From: JAIXWP01 sp041391745
GTDB taxonomy: Bacteria; Bacteroidota; Bacteroidia; Flavobacteriales_D; Sanyastnellaceae
Reading direction: 5' to 3'
Length of the DNA: 64,000 nt
NCBI GenBank assembly: GCA_041391745.1
Contig: JAWKNK010000004.1
Span: 124,001 to 188,000, forward strand
The translations under genes were made by a program, and so were the position numbers. A model generated the notes under the pieces. The model was not told the DNA's origin and ran no database searches. It saw only the letters and a program-made list of their open reading frames with translations. Position 1 is the first letter of the stretch, and each line of letters opens with the position of its first letter. This document shows, one piece after another, positions 19,730 to 28,149 of the stretch.

Positions 19730-20118
19730 ATTGAACGGCTTTTGTAATCCTCGCGCAAATCTGCATCGAAAATCAACACAAATCACAATAAAGTTCGTGA
19801 GATTTAAGGGTTTTTTTAAAAATATGGTGTGAAGAACAGTGAAAAAGCACAAAAGCCCCACGATGGGGCCTTTGCTCTAGTTGTCCTTTAAGTATTGAGT
19901 CTAGTTGAGCTGCTCAAATCGTTATCTGTGCAACGTATACTTCTAATCACACGTGACTCTAAATCTCCAAACCGCAAGTGTTTTAACTTGTGCGGACAAA
20001 AAGTCGTTTCTTGAGTGTGGAGCAAATATGCGGTGAGTGAACTGCGCACAAAATCGATTCACCTCCAACGGTAGGTTTGGAAGAAGTTTGTGCAGAAAAG
20101 GACGGTTTTTGTGTAAGG
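19730..20118 (-). other. Non-coding stretch with several hairpins; possible small RNA
   Basis: About 390 nt without a convincing gene. The open frames here lack coding features. On the reverse strand several hairpins are visible: CCGC-(AC)-AAGT/ACTTGCGG (near 19970-19995), TTGAGC-A-GCTCAA (near 19905-19920), and the strong terminator at 19855-19869. The segment next to odhB (19730-19800) has CAGATTTG with TTG 18 nt upstream, a one-mismatch version of the -7/-33 promoter. Either this is a long 3' untranslated region of the upstream gene or it encodes a structured RNA of about 250 nt. I cannot assign it to a known RNA family. Confidence 0.4.
19840..19869 (-). terminator. Rho-independent terminator
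   Basis: Stem GCCCCA/TGGGGC (19855-19860 and 19864-19869) with a 3-nt loop. On the minus strand it is followed by TTTTGTGCTTTTT. It ends transcription from the gene at 20119-20763, or an RNA between them, before odhB. Confidence 0.75.
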
Positions 20119-20763
20119 TTAACTCGCCAGTCTCCAATCCTCGCCCTTGCGGGTCCATTGGACGGCGGCAAAAGCATAACTCAACATAGCAATGCTATCG
20201 ATGAGGTTTGAAACGTACCAGATTTTGCTGGCAATAGTATATCCCACAAAGTTGTGGATGAAGAAAATACTAAAGGTGTAAAAGAAAATGCTGATCAAAA
20301 TCCAAAACGCAAACTCATTGATGTGTTCATGGCTTTTTTCGGTGAGTTTGATTAAGGTGTAGGCGCTGAAGAATGCAGTACCGCCTTCGTACAGAATGTC
20401 AAACCAACTGTGGTAGCCAACTCTTATCCCACTCATCTCTCCTGTGAAGAAGGAGGTGTAAATCCACCAAGCAAAAATGATTGGGATGAAAATCCAATAT
20501 TTTTTTTTGAGTTTAGGATGAAAATTACCCACAAAAAAAAGGAAGAAAAAAGCTTCAAATAGGCAATAGACAAGAACTGTATATCTCGAATTTTCATGAC
20601 TTAAAATTTCAATCGTCAGAAAATCGACCAATGCGCCAACAGATAGAAATAGGACCATCATCCCAGAAATGAAGTCGCGCCTTTTATAAAATGCAAAGAG
20701 CATTGCACACAGTGCAATGCTCTCTACGGTAACATGTATGAAAAGGTGTGTTTCTTCTTTCAT
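20119..20763 (-). CDS. Unrecognised multi-pass membrane protein
   Basis: 214 residues. About six or seven hydrophobic helices are visible (for example LFIHVTVESIALCAMLFAFY, VLVYCLFEAFFFLFFVGNF, YWIFIPIIFAWWIYTSFF, FWILISIFFYTFSIFFI). Charged loops are short and there is no recognisable soluble domain. It follows the 244-residue gene by 1 nt and lies in the run odhA-lytS-lytR-unknown-unknown, so it may be a target or input of the LytS/LytR pair. I do not recognise the family and infer no function. Confidence 0.65.
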   Translation of the reverse strand: MKEETHLFIHVTVESIALCAMLFAFYKRRDFISGMMVLFLSVGALVDFLTIEILSHENSRYTVLVYCLFEAFFFLFFVGNFHPKLKKKYWIFIPIIFAWWIYTSFFTGEMSGIRVGYHSWFDILYEGGTAFFSAYTLIKLTEKSHEHINEFAFWILISIFFYTFSIFFIHNFVGYTIASKIWYVSNLIDSIAMLSYAFAAVQWTRKGEDWRLAS

Positions 20764-20764
20764 C

Positions 20765-21499
20765 TTAGGAACGTGGTGGCCATCCTCGTTCCAAAATTAG
20801 AGCATTTTCATTGATTAAAGTTGACCCGTCAAAATCAACTCCGAAAAGCACCATACGCAAAGGGTATTTGTGATCCGCAACGGTGTTTTCGATGCCAAAA
20901 ATGTAGCGGGCGTGCGTGATGGTATTTCCTTTTGAATCCTTCTGATTCAGGAATTTGTCGATGTCTAAATCTAGATCATCATAAAAACTTGCACCAATCG
21001 GATTGTAGCTTGAACCATCCGGCTGAGGTGGGAATTGATTTAAGAAATTATCTACATACTTCACGGCCCCCGGCATTCCACTTACAGGGTCTGGGTCTTT
21101 AGTAATAACGCGATCTACACCAATTTTAAAGTTGGACGAATCAGCCAAGTATTTGTCCATTGCTTTGTCTGTAATGTCTGTGCTAGTGTAGGTAAACATT
21201 GAATCAGCAGTTGGAGCTTTCAGAATGGATTTCATTGTGGAAAATGCTCCTATTTCATCGTACTCAATCGTTACGTGTTCGGCTCCGGCGAAAAGTTGTG
21301 GCCCATTTGCGCCTGTGTCATAACACAACCAAAAGCGAATTCCAGGAATTGCTACATAAGGTGGTTTTTGCTTGAGAGATGAAGTTTCAACGGTGCCACC
21401 AAAACTGATTCCTTTCTGGATGGCGTTGATGTTTTTTTCAGATAAATAGGCTTGTACCAATGAACGAGCCTTTGTGTAGGGTATAATATGTTGACTCAT
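20765..21499 (-). CDS. Unrecognised soluble protein, 244 aa
   Basis: No signal peptide or membrane segment. The sequence is acidic and mixed alpha/beta, with motifs such as ISFGGTVETSSLKQKPPYVA, YDTGANGPQLFAGAEHVTIE and ARYIFGIENTVADH. I do not recognise a family. The gene starts about 110 nt after lytR. That gap holds a paired direct repeat and an inverted repeat, suggesting regulation by the neighbouring LytTR regulator. It is coupled (1-nt gap) to the membrane protein downstream. Confidence 0.65.
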   Translation of the reverse strand: MSQHIIPYTKARSLVQAYLSEKNINAIQKGISFGGTVETSSLKQKPPYVAIPGIRFWLCYDTGANGPQLFAGAEHVTIEYDEIGAFSTMKSILKAPTADSMFTYTSTDITDKAMDKYLADSSNFKIGVDRVITKDPDPVSGMPGAVKYVDNFLNQFPPQPDGSSYNPIGASFYDDLDLDIDKFLNQKDSKGNTITHARYIFGIENTVADHKYPLRMVLFGVDFDGSTLINENALILERGWPPRS

Positions 21500-21511
21500 A
21501 GTGTGTGATTA

Positions 21512-21533
21512 ATGTTGCGAATATGTGCAACAT
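21512..21533. promoter_or_regulatory. Inverted repeat before the 244-aa gene
   Basis: ATGTTGC (21512-21518), 8-nt spacer, GCAACAT (21527-21533), a perfect 7-bp inverted repeat 12 nt before the start codon of the 244-aa gene. It could be an operator or a hairpin in the leader that controls translation. Confidence 0.4.
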
Positions 21534-21579
21534 CGGAGGCCTTCTACGGCGAATATCCCTGAAAGGTTAGAATAGACAC

Positions 21580-21608
21580 GTTTTGTGTCAAATCGAATCT
21601 GTTTTGTG
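21580..21608. promoter_or_regulatory. Paired direct repeats, candidate LytTR binding site
   Basis: GTTTTGTG occurs at 21580-21587 and again at 21601-21608, a 21-bp period, i.e. two helical turns. LytTR-domain regulators bind pairs of direct repeats with a central GTT at about this spacing. The site lies between lytR and the 244-aa gene. The first copy is also inside a GACAC/GTGTC inverted repeat (21575-21589). Confidence 0.4.
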
Positions 21609-22373
21609 CTAGAGCCTTTTCAGACGTTCAAAGAATTCGTCTTTTTTTCTGCGGCTCAAATCCACACTTGTCTCATCCTCCATGAGTATTACACCGCCAT
21701 CGCCTTTCTCATACGACTTGATAAACTCGAGATTAATGAGATGGCTTCTGTGGGGAATAAAGAATCGAACATCGTCTAATAATTCTTCGCATTCTTTAAT
21801 GCTCTTGCTCGTAACAACTTGCTCGATGGAGCCTCCCATTTTCACAAAGACAACAGTATATGAATTCACACTTTCCATGCGAACAATATCCGCTAGTGAC
21901 ACAAACTTATATCCATTAGCCACGGGCAGGGCAATTTTATCTACTTTGTTCGCTTTCGAATCTTGCAAAACTTCAAGTAGAAAATCAAGATTTTTATTTT
22001 GTTTTAAAGCAGAACGATGTTTTTCAAATTTGTCAAGCGCTTCAGCGAGATCTTCACCTCCAAAAGGTTTGAGCAAATAATCAATAGCGGATAGTTTCAA
22101 AGCTTTCAAAGCAAAACTCTCAAACGAAGTAGTGAATATGACCCCAATCTTTTCGCGATCGATATTTTCAAGTACATCAAACCCAGTTTTAGGATGCATG
22201 AGCACATCAAGAAATACTAAATCCGGTTGAAGTCTGGTGATAGTCGAAATGGCTTCGTCCACGGAATGACATACGGCAAGAATATGATAGGAAGAATGAT
22301 TTTTTTCCAGCAGACCTTTCAAATAGTCGCTGTGCTGTGCCTCGTCGTCTACTATTACTACAGTGTGATTCAT
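21609..22373 (-). CDS. LytTR-family response regulator
   Basis: 254 residues. A receiver domain (about 1-120: acidic pocket VIVDDEAQ, phospho-acceptor aspartate in LVFLDVLMHPKTG, FTTSFESFALKALKLSAIDY) is followed by a LytTR DNA-binding domain (about 150-250: VSLADIVRMESVNSYTVVFV, FIPHRSHLINLEFIKSYEKG). It overlaps the sensor kinase gene by 4 nt. It probably controls the downstream genes through the repeat at 21580-21608. Confidence 0.92.
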   Translation of the reverse strand: MNHTVVIVDDEAQHSDYLKGLLEKNHSSYHILAVCHSVDEAISTITRLQPDLVFLDVLMHPKTGFDVLENIDREKIGVIFTTSFESFALKALKLSAIDYLLKPFGGEDLAEALDKFEKHRSALKQNKNLDFLLEVLQDSKANKVDKIALPVANGYKFVSLADIVRMESVNSYTVVFVKMGGSIEQVVTSKSIKECEELLDDVRFFIPHRSHLINLEFIKSYEKGDGGVILMEDETSVDLSRRKKDEFFERLKRL

Positions 22374-23182
22374 TCGTCGATTTCAATCGGCAAATAAACT
22401 ATTATTTTCTTTCCTTGGTAAACTCCATCAGCATTTTCTTTATTAATCTCTTCAAATCTTGCTTTTCGCTTTTTAGAAATTCGGAGCAACTCCAGTCGCT
22501 CCTTGGTCACCACTGTGCCTAGGGAGTTATGTTTTTTAGATGGTGAATTGTTTTCTGCGATATTTCCATTGTCTTCTGTACAGTAAATCAATTCATCATT
22601 CTTCAGCGCAACGGAAATAACAATCTCAGCTCCTTGCTGCTTGTTGGCAAAGCCATGAATGATACTGTTTTCAATGAAGGGCTGAAGAATCAGCGGTGGA
22701 ACGAGATAAATGTCTGGATCAATTTCTTCAGCTATCTGAAATGAAAATGAAAATGCTTTTCTTTTGGATTCAAGTTCCAAATACAGTTTTAAAGTATCCA
22801 AATCTTCACTCAAAGTGATGCTTTTGTGACGCGAGTTTTCTAACACCCGTCGCATCAATTTGGAAAATTTAAGCAAGTAATCTCCCGCCTCCTCTGTGTT
22901 TTGATTTTGAATGGAAAGATGAATGCTATTTAGACTATTGAAAATGAAATGCGGATTCATCTGCGCTCTCAACGCCTTCATCTCAATTTCAGCAAAAACT
23001 TTTTGAATGTCGCTTTCTCTTTTTCTTCTTAAAAAAATGTAGAAAATGAAAACGAACGACATCAAGAAGGGTAGGAGAGCGTACACCAGTATTTTTTCTG
23101 GTGTAGCGTCGTCCATTTCTTTCTGCGCAAAAAGTATTTGCGGCAGAAGCAATATGATTAAAGTGTATAGGCCCTTAAGCAC
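22370..23182 (-). CDS. LytS-type sensor histidine kinase
   Basis: 270 residues. A short N-terminal signal/anchor (to about residue 19) and one membrane helix (about 31-50, ILVYALLPFLMSFVFIFYIF) precede the His_kinase domain (ALRAQMNPHFIFNSLNSIHL, phospho-acceptor histidine in NPHF) and a HATPase_c region (LVPPLILQPFIENSIIHGF, N-box). There is almost no extracellular domain, so the signal is probably sensed in the membrane or by a partner. It overlaps the odhA stop by 8 nt, which suggests read-through from odhA. Confidence 0.92.
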   Translation of the reverse strand: MLKGLYTLIILLLPQILFAQKEMDDATPEKILVYALLPFLMSFVFIFYIFLRRKRESDIQKVFAEIEMKALRAQMNPHFIFNSLNSIHLSIQNQNTEEAGDYLLKFSKLMRRVLENSRHKSITLSEDLDTLKLYLELESKRKAFSFSFQIAEEIDPDIYLVPPLILQPFIENSIIHGFANKQQGAEIVISVALKNDELIYCTEDNGNIAENNSPSKKHNSLGTVVTKERLELLRISKKRKARFEEINKENADGVYQGKKIIVYLPIEIDE

Positions 23183-25920
23183 TAACTTTTGAGTAATTCA
23201 AAAGGCGATTCAACATGTCCTGATGACGTCGCTCGTGAACTTTTGGAGAACCTGCGGCAGGCGATGCACTTGGTTTTGGAGCAACTAGGTCGAATGGCAA
23301 ATGACGCATTGTGCGCAACACATAAGTCCACGCTCCCATGTTTTCTGGTTCTTCTTGAACCCAAACCAATTTCGCATTCTTTCCATAGCCAGCGATAACC
23401 TTTTCAATTTGTTCAATTGGTAAAGGATAAAGTTGCTCTAATCTCACGACTGCGATGTTGTCGCCAGCACCTAATTTCTCTTTGTGTTCGAGAATGTCGT
23501 AGTAAACTTTACCAGAGCAGAATGCAATGGTGTCTACATCTTTTTTATTTACAGATGAATCAGCAATTACTTCTTGGAACTTACCTTTAGCCATAGCCTC
23601 AACAGTGCTCACTGCTTTTGGATAGCGAAGCAATTTCTTCGGAGTAAATACAATCAATGGCTTTCTGAACGGACGAATCACCTGTCTTCTCAAAAGGTGG
23701 AAGTAGTTAGCAGGCTCCGTTACATTACAGATTTGAATATTATTTTCTGCACACAATTGAAGGAAGCGCTCTAGGCGTGCACTACTGTGTTCTGAACCTT
23801 GGCCTTCATAACCGTGAGGAAGTAACATGGTAAGACCGTTCATCGTTCCCCACTTATCTTCAGCTGCGCTCAAGAATTGGTCAATGATGATTTGAGCTCC
23901 ATTGTTGAAGTCTCCAAATTGCGCTTCCCAAATGGTCAAACCTTGTGGCGTTCCAAAGGCATAACCGTAGTCAAATCCAAGTACTCCGTATTCACTCAAT
24001 AAACTATTGTAAATTGAAAGTTGAGCTTGACCTTTCCTAATATCGTTCAAAGGAATGAACTCCTTTTCTTGATCTTCATCTGTTTTTACTACAGCGTGTC
24101 TGTGCGAGAATGTGCCACGTTCTACGTCTTGACCGCTAATTCGCACTGGGTGACCTTCAGCAAGCAATGTTGCATAAGCCATCAATTCGCCCATTGCCCA
24201 ATCAAGGCTGTCGTTAGCAATCATATTCAATCGGTCTTCGAAAACCTTTTGAGTCTTTCTGAAAAACTTCTCGCCTGCTGGAAGTGTTGACATTTTTTTT
24301 GCCAACTCAACCAACTTCTTCTTGTCGTATCCTGTGTCTGGAGAATCTACAAAGTCAACATCGTCTGCTTTGCGAATGTCTTTCCAGGTTTCTTCTAGAA
24401 AATGCTTCACATCTATTTTGTCAGCTTCTTTCGACTTGTCGTAGCAAGTGTCCAAATAAGCTTCGAAATCTGCTTTTTCCTTGTCCGCATCTGCTTGTGT
24501 GATAACTCCTTCGTTGATCAATTTCTTCGAGTAGATTTCTCTCAAGCTCAAGTGCGATGCGATCAACTTGTACAATGTAGGTTGAGTGAACTTAGGTTCA
24601 TCACCTTCGTTATGACCGTATTTTCTATATCCAAGCAAATCAATGAATACATCCATTTGAAACTTCTGACGATACTCCAAAGCAATGTCCATCACACGCG
24701 CTACCGCTTCTACATCATCTGCATTTACGTGGAATACAGGGCACAACGTTGTTTTAGCAACATCGGTGCAATATGTTGAAGTTCTTCCGTCCAAATAATT
24801 GGTAGTAAAACCAACTTGGTTGTTGGTCACGATATGAATAGTTCCACCCACATTGTATCCATCCAATCCAGCCATTTGCACCACTTCGTAAACGATTCCT
24901 TGGCCAGCGATTGCTGCATCACCGTGTACCAGAATCGGAACAATAGTCATGATTGTCGTGCAAATAGTTGTCGATTTTTGCTCTTGAAAGCCCCTGAACC
25001 ACAGGGTTCACAGCCTCAAGGTGAGATGGGTTAGGACAAAGTGTCACGTGCACATTGTGACCATTTACATCTAGGTCGCGTGAATAACCCAAGTGATATT
25101 TTACGTCGCCATCAAAGTTTTCATCTTCGTAGGCTACTCCTTCAAATTCTTGGAATACTAACTCTTGTGGCTTGCCCAAGATGTTTGTCAGAACATTTAA
25201 GCGTCCACGGTGGGCCATACCCAACACGAACTCCTTCACTCCAACTTCCGCACCTTTGCGCACCACATAATCCATTGCAGGAATTAAAGCTTCTACACCT
25301 TCAGCAGAAAAACGCTTTTGACCTACAAATTTTTTGTGGATGTATTGCTCAAACAATGAAGCACGACTTGTCATTTCGAAAATGGCTTTTTTGTCTTCAT
25401 TGCTGAATTTAGGCTTGTTTACGGCTTCAATTTTATCTCGTAGCCATTGAACACGCTCGGGATTTCTGATGTAAGAAAATTCCACTCCAATACTCTGGCA
25501 GTAGCTATTTTCAAGATGAGCCACAATGTCTTTCAACTTTGCGTCACCCAAGCCTACTTCTGTTCCTGCATGAAACACGCTTTCAAGGTCAGCACTTGAC
25601 AAACCAAAATTTTCGATGGCCAAAGAAGGCTCATACTTTCTTCTCTCACGAACCGGATTCGTCTTGGTAAAAAGGTGTCCTCTTTGACGATAAGCATTGA
25701 TCAAGTTGATCACCTTAAACTCTTTTTGAAGTGCCTCGGCCCCAGCTCCACTAATTCCTTCTGTTCCTGGAAGCATTGGAAAATCAGATTTTTGAAAGTC
25801 AAAACCTTCAAAGAATCTTCTCCAAGAAATGTCTACATTCTCCGGATTTTCCTTGTATTGCTGGTAAAGCGCTTCGATTGAACTAGTGTCTGTGTTGCTG
25901 AGGTATGAAAATGAATCCAT
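23175..25920 (-). CDS. odhA: 2-oxoglutarate dehydrogenase E1, one frame break
   Basis: About 915 residues across two frames. The N-terminal part (from 25920, MDSFSYLSNTDTSSIEALYQ) reads to NYLHDNHD near 24940; the C-terminal part resumes in another frame with IVPILVHGDAAIAGQGIVYE and runs to 23175. The break at about 24935-24950 is a one-base gain or two-base loss and is not in a homopolymer. TPP-binding and transketolase-type motifs are present (GGTIHIVTNNQVGFTT, LLPHGYEGQGSEHSSARLER). It decarboxylates 2-oxoglutarate in the TCA cycle with OdhB. The intact ends argue for a consensus error. Confidence 0.92.
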
Positions 25921-25943
25921 GTCTTTTTTGTCGTATTCGTGTA

Positions 25944-25951
25944 CAAAGTTA
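25944..25951 (-). promoter_or_regulatory. Probable -7 box of the odhA promoter
   Basis: The reverse strand reads TAACTTTG, a match to TAnnTTTG, giving a leader of about 17 nt before the odhA ATG at 25920. The -33 element is weak. Confidence 0.5.
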
Positions 25952-25965
25952 GTTAAGCCACTTCT

Positions 25966-26298
25966 TTAAGAAAAGGATTTTCGTAACCAAACTTTCTGTG
26001 CCTCTCTCCTTACGATGAAATAGGTTAATTGTTCGATGTGATTTGATTTTTGACTTTCCTTGAGGTCTATGCGATACAGAATGGCTTGAAGGTCAGACGG
26101 AGAGTCTTTCATAATTTTTGTCAAGAGATCTCTCGTTGCATCAAAAAGTGCCTGCGGACCGAGGGTGTCCGGACGTTTTTCTAAAGAAATATAGGGGTGG
26201 AAGTCTTTGGCAATTTGATCCCAAGTCTTCTCGTAAAGCTCTTTATAGCTGATGCCTGGGAGATTCTCAGGAAAAATATCGAGCTCACTTCCTTCCAT
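25966..26298 (-). CDS. Conserved-looking small protein of unknown function
   Basis: 110 residues, no signal or membrane segment, mostly helical and charged (DFHPYISLEKRPDTLGPQ, YFIVRREAQKVWLRKSF). It starts 2 nt after the polyprenyl synthase stop and is the last gene of the operon beginning with the RND transporter. I do not recognise a family. Confidence 0.6.
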   Translation of the reverse strand: MEGSELDIFPENLPGISYKELYEKTWDQIAKDFHPYISLEKRPDTLGPQALFDATRDLLTKIMKDSPSDLQAILYRIDLKESQKSNHIEQLTYFIVRREAQKVWLRKSFS

Positions 26299-26300
26299 GA

Positions 26301-27275
26301 TTAATGTTGTCTTGAAAGCATTTGTTCGGCTAGTGCATACAAATCGCGCTTTCTATCTTCCTCTACACTTACTTGCTTTAGCGCATACAGAGCCCTTTGA
26401 TGATAGTGTTGAACGGTTTCCAAAAGTTGGTCGCCGATATTCAATTTTTCAAATATGCTCATAACCGCTTTTACCTTCTCTGTCGGGTCTTTCGGTTTTT
26501 TACCTAGCCAATATTTTAATACTTCAGCATCAGTGTCTTTTGCTTGTTGAAGCGCTAAAATTTGAAGATAAGTTTTCTTATCCGCGATGATATCCCCACC
26601 AGTAATCTTACCCACCTTTGATTGTTCTCCAAAAGCATCGAGATAATCATCGAGCAATTGAAATGCAATGCCAGTATTTTCTCCAAACTCATAGATCAAA
26701 TCTCTATTTTTCTTATCCGCGCCTCCGATATGTGCACCTATTTGCATGGCACCAGCAAGCAATACAGAAGTTTTCAATCGTATCATTTCGATGTACTCAT
26801 TGAGGGTAACATCTGCACGATTTTCAAAATCCATATCCATTTGCTGACCTTCACAAACTTCTAAGGCCGTTTTATTAAACACTTTGAAAATATCTGAAAA
26901 TACAGTCGCGTTTGTTTTCGCCAATTCTTCATAGGCCAAGATCATCATCGCATCCCCGCTGAGAATTGCTGTGCTAGCATTCCACTTTTCATGAACGGTT
27001 GCTTTTCCCCTTCGCAAAGGAGCATTATCCATAATGTCATCATGCATCAAGGTGAAATTATGAAACACCTCAATGGCCAATGCAGGATGAATGGCATCTT
27101 CAATATCGTCAGAAAAAAGTTGACATGACATCACGGAAAGTGCAGGTCTCAAGCGTTTTCCACCAAGTGAAAGGATATATGAAATAGGTGTGTAAATGCC
27201 CGATTTCCCATTTCGTTTGTTGAATTGATCTAAGCTTTTACTTACAATTTCTTGAATTTGCTCGAGTGACTGCAT
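26301..27275 (-). CDS. Polyprenyl diphosphate synthase (trans-isoprenyl diphosphate synthase)
   Basis: 324 residues. Both aspartate-rich motifs are present: the first as MHDDIMDNAPLRRG and the second as LLDDYLDAFGE, with GGKRLRPAL near the N-terminus. It condenses isopentenyl diphosphate into a linear prenyl diphosphate for quinones or other isoprenoids. Chain length cannot be set with certainty; a geranylgeranyl or octaprenyl product is possible. It sits 4 nt after rmlA. Confidence 0.9.
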   Translation of the reverse strand: MQSLEQIQEIVSKSLDQFNKRNGKSGIYTPISYILSLGGKRLRPALSVMSCQLFSDDIEDAIHPALAIEVFHNFTLMHDDIMDNAPLRRGKATVHEKWNASTAILSGDAMMILAYEELAKTNATVFSDIFKVFNKTALEVCEGQQMDMDFENRADVTLNEYIEMIRLKTSVLLAGAMQIGAHIGGADKKNRDLIYEFGENTGIAFQLLDDYLDAFGEQSKVGKITGGDIIADKKTYLQILALQQAKDTDAEVLKYWLGKKPKDPTEKVKAVMSIFEKLNIGDQLLETVQHYHQRALYALKQVSVEEDRKRDLYALAEQMLSRQH

Positions 27276-27279
27276 GCGT

Positions 27280-28149
27280 CTATTTGTTCAATTTGAGTTG
27301 GTCGATGAGATACTTCCCGTATCCGCTGTTGACCAATGGAACAGCCACTTTCTCTAATTGTTCATCGTCGATGAAGCCCATTCTCCAGGCAATTTCTTCG
27401 ATGCACCCAATTTTTAAACCTTGGCGCTCTTCAATTACTTGGACGTATTGACCTGCTTGCATTAATGAAGCAAATGTACCTGTGTCGAGCCATGCCGTAC
27501 CTCTGTCCATCTTCTGAACTTTGAGTTGACCACGCTTTAAGTACTCTTTATTGACGTCGGTAATTTCATATTCACCGCGTGCACTTGGTTGAAGATTTTT
27601 AGCAATTTCAACCACTTGGTTGTCGTAAAAATACAATCCGGGAACAGCGTAATTAGACTTCGGTTCTTTAGGTTTCTCTTCGATGGAAATGACGTTGCTC
27701 TCTTTATCAAACTCCACCACACCATATCGATGCGGGTCATTTACGTGATAAGCATACACTAATCCACCTTCGATTTCGGTGTTTTGACGCAAAATTTTCC
27801 CAAACGCGTTTCCGTAAAAAATATTGTCTCCAAGCACTAGCGCACATTTATCATTTCCGATGAATTTTTCACCCAAAACAAACGCTTGTGCAAGACCATT
27901 TGGAACCTCTTGAACTTGGTAGCTGAATGAGCAACCAATTTGTGAACCATCACCCAATAATTTTTGAAAGCCAGGCAAATCATGTGGGGTTGAAATGATG
28001 AGAATCTCTCTAATTCCAGCAAGCATCAGTGTGCTCAAAGGATAGTAGATCATTGGCTTGTCGTACACAGGCATCAACTGCTTGCTCACGGCTAAAGTCA
28101 ATGGGTAAAGTCTTGTGCCGCTTCCGCCGGCTAGAATTATTCCTTTCAT
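27280..28149 (-). CDS. rmlA: Glucose-1-phosphate thymidylyltransferase
   Basis: 289 residues, the usual RmlA length. It begins MKGIILAGGSGTRLYPLTLA, the nucleotidyltransferase signature, followed by VSKQLMPVYDKPMIYYPLST. It also has ALVLGDNIFYG and RGTAWLDTGTFASLMQA. It makes dTDP-glucose, the first step to dTDP-rhamnose and related sugars. No rmlB, rmlC or rmlD is nearby, so the pathway must be completed elsewhere. It overlaps the RND gene by 4 nt. Confidence 0.95.
   Translation of the reverse strand: MKGIILAGGSGTRLYPLTLAVSKQLMPVYDKPMIYYPLSTLMLAGIREILIISTPHDLPGFQKLLGDGSQIGCSFSYQVQEVPNGLAQAFVLGEKFIGNDKCALVLGDNIFYGNAFGKILRQNTEIEGGLVYAYHVNDPHRYGVVEFDKESNVISIEEKPKEPKSNYAVPGLYFYDNQVVEIAKNLQPSARGEYEITDVNKEYLKRGQLKVQKMDRGTAWLDTGTFASLMQAGQYVQVIEERQGLKIGCIEEIAWRMGFIDDEQLEKVAVPLVNSGYGKYLIDQLKLNK

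Noticed and set aside
19943..20158. 71-codon open frame near the membrane protein stop
   Set aside because: It overlaps the C-terminus of the 214-aa gene, has no family match by eye and falls in the hairpin-rich non-coding stretch.
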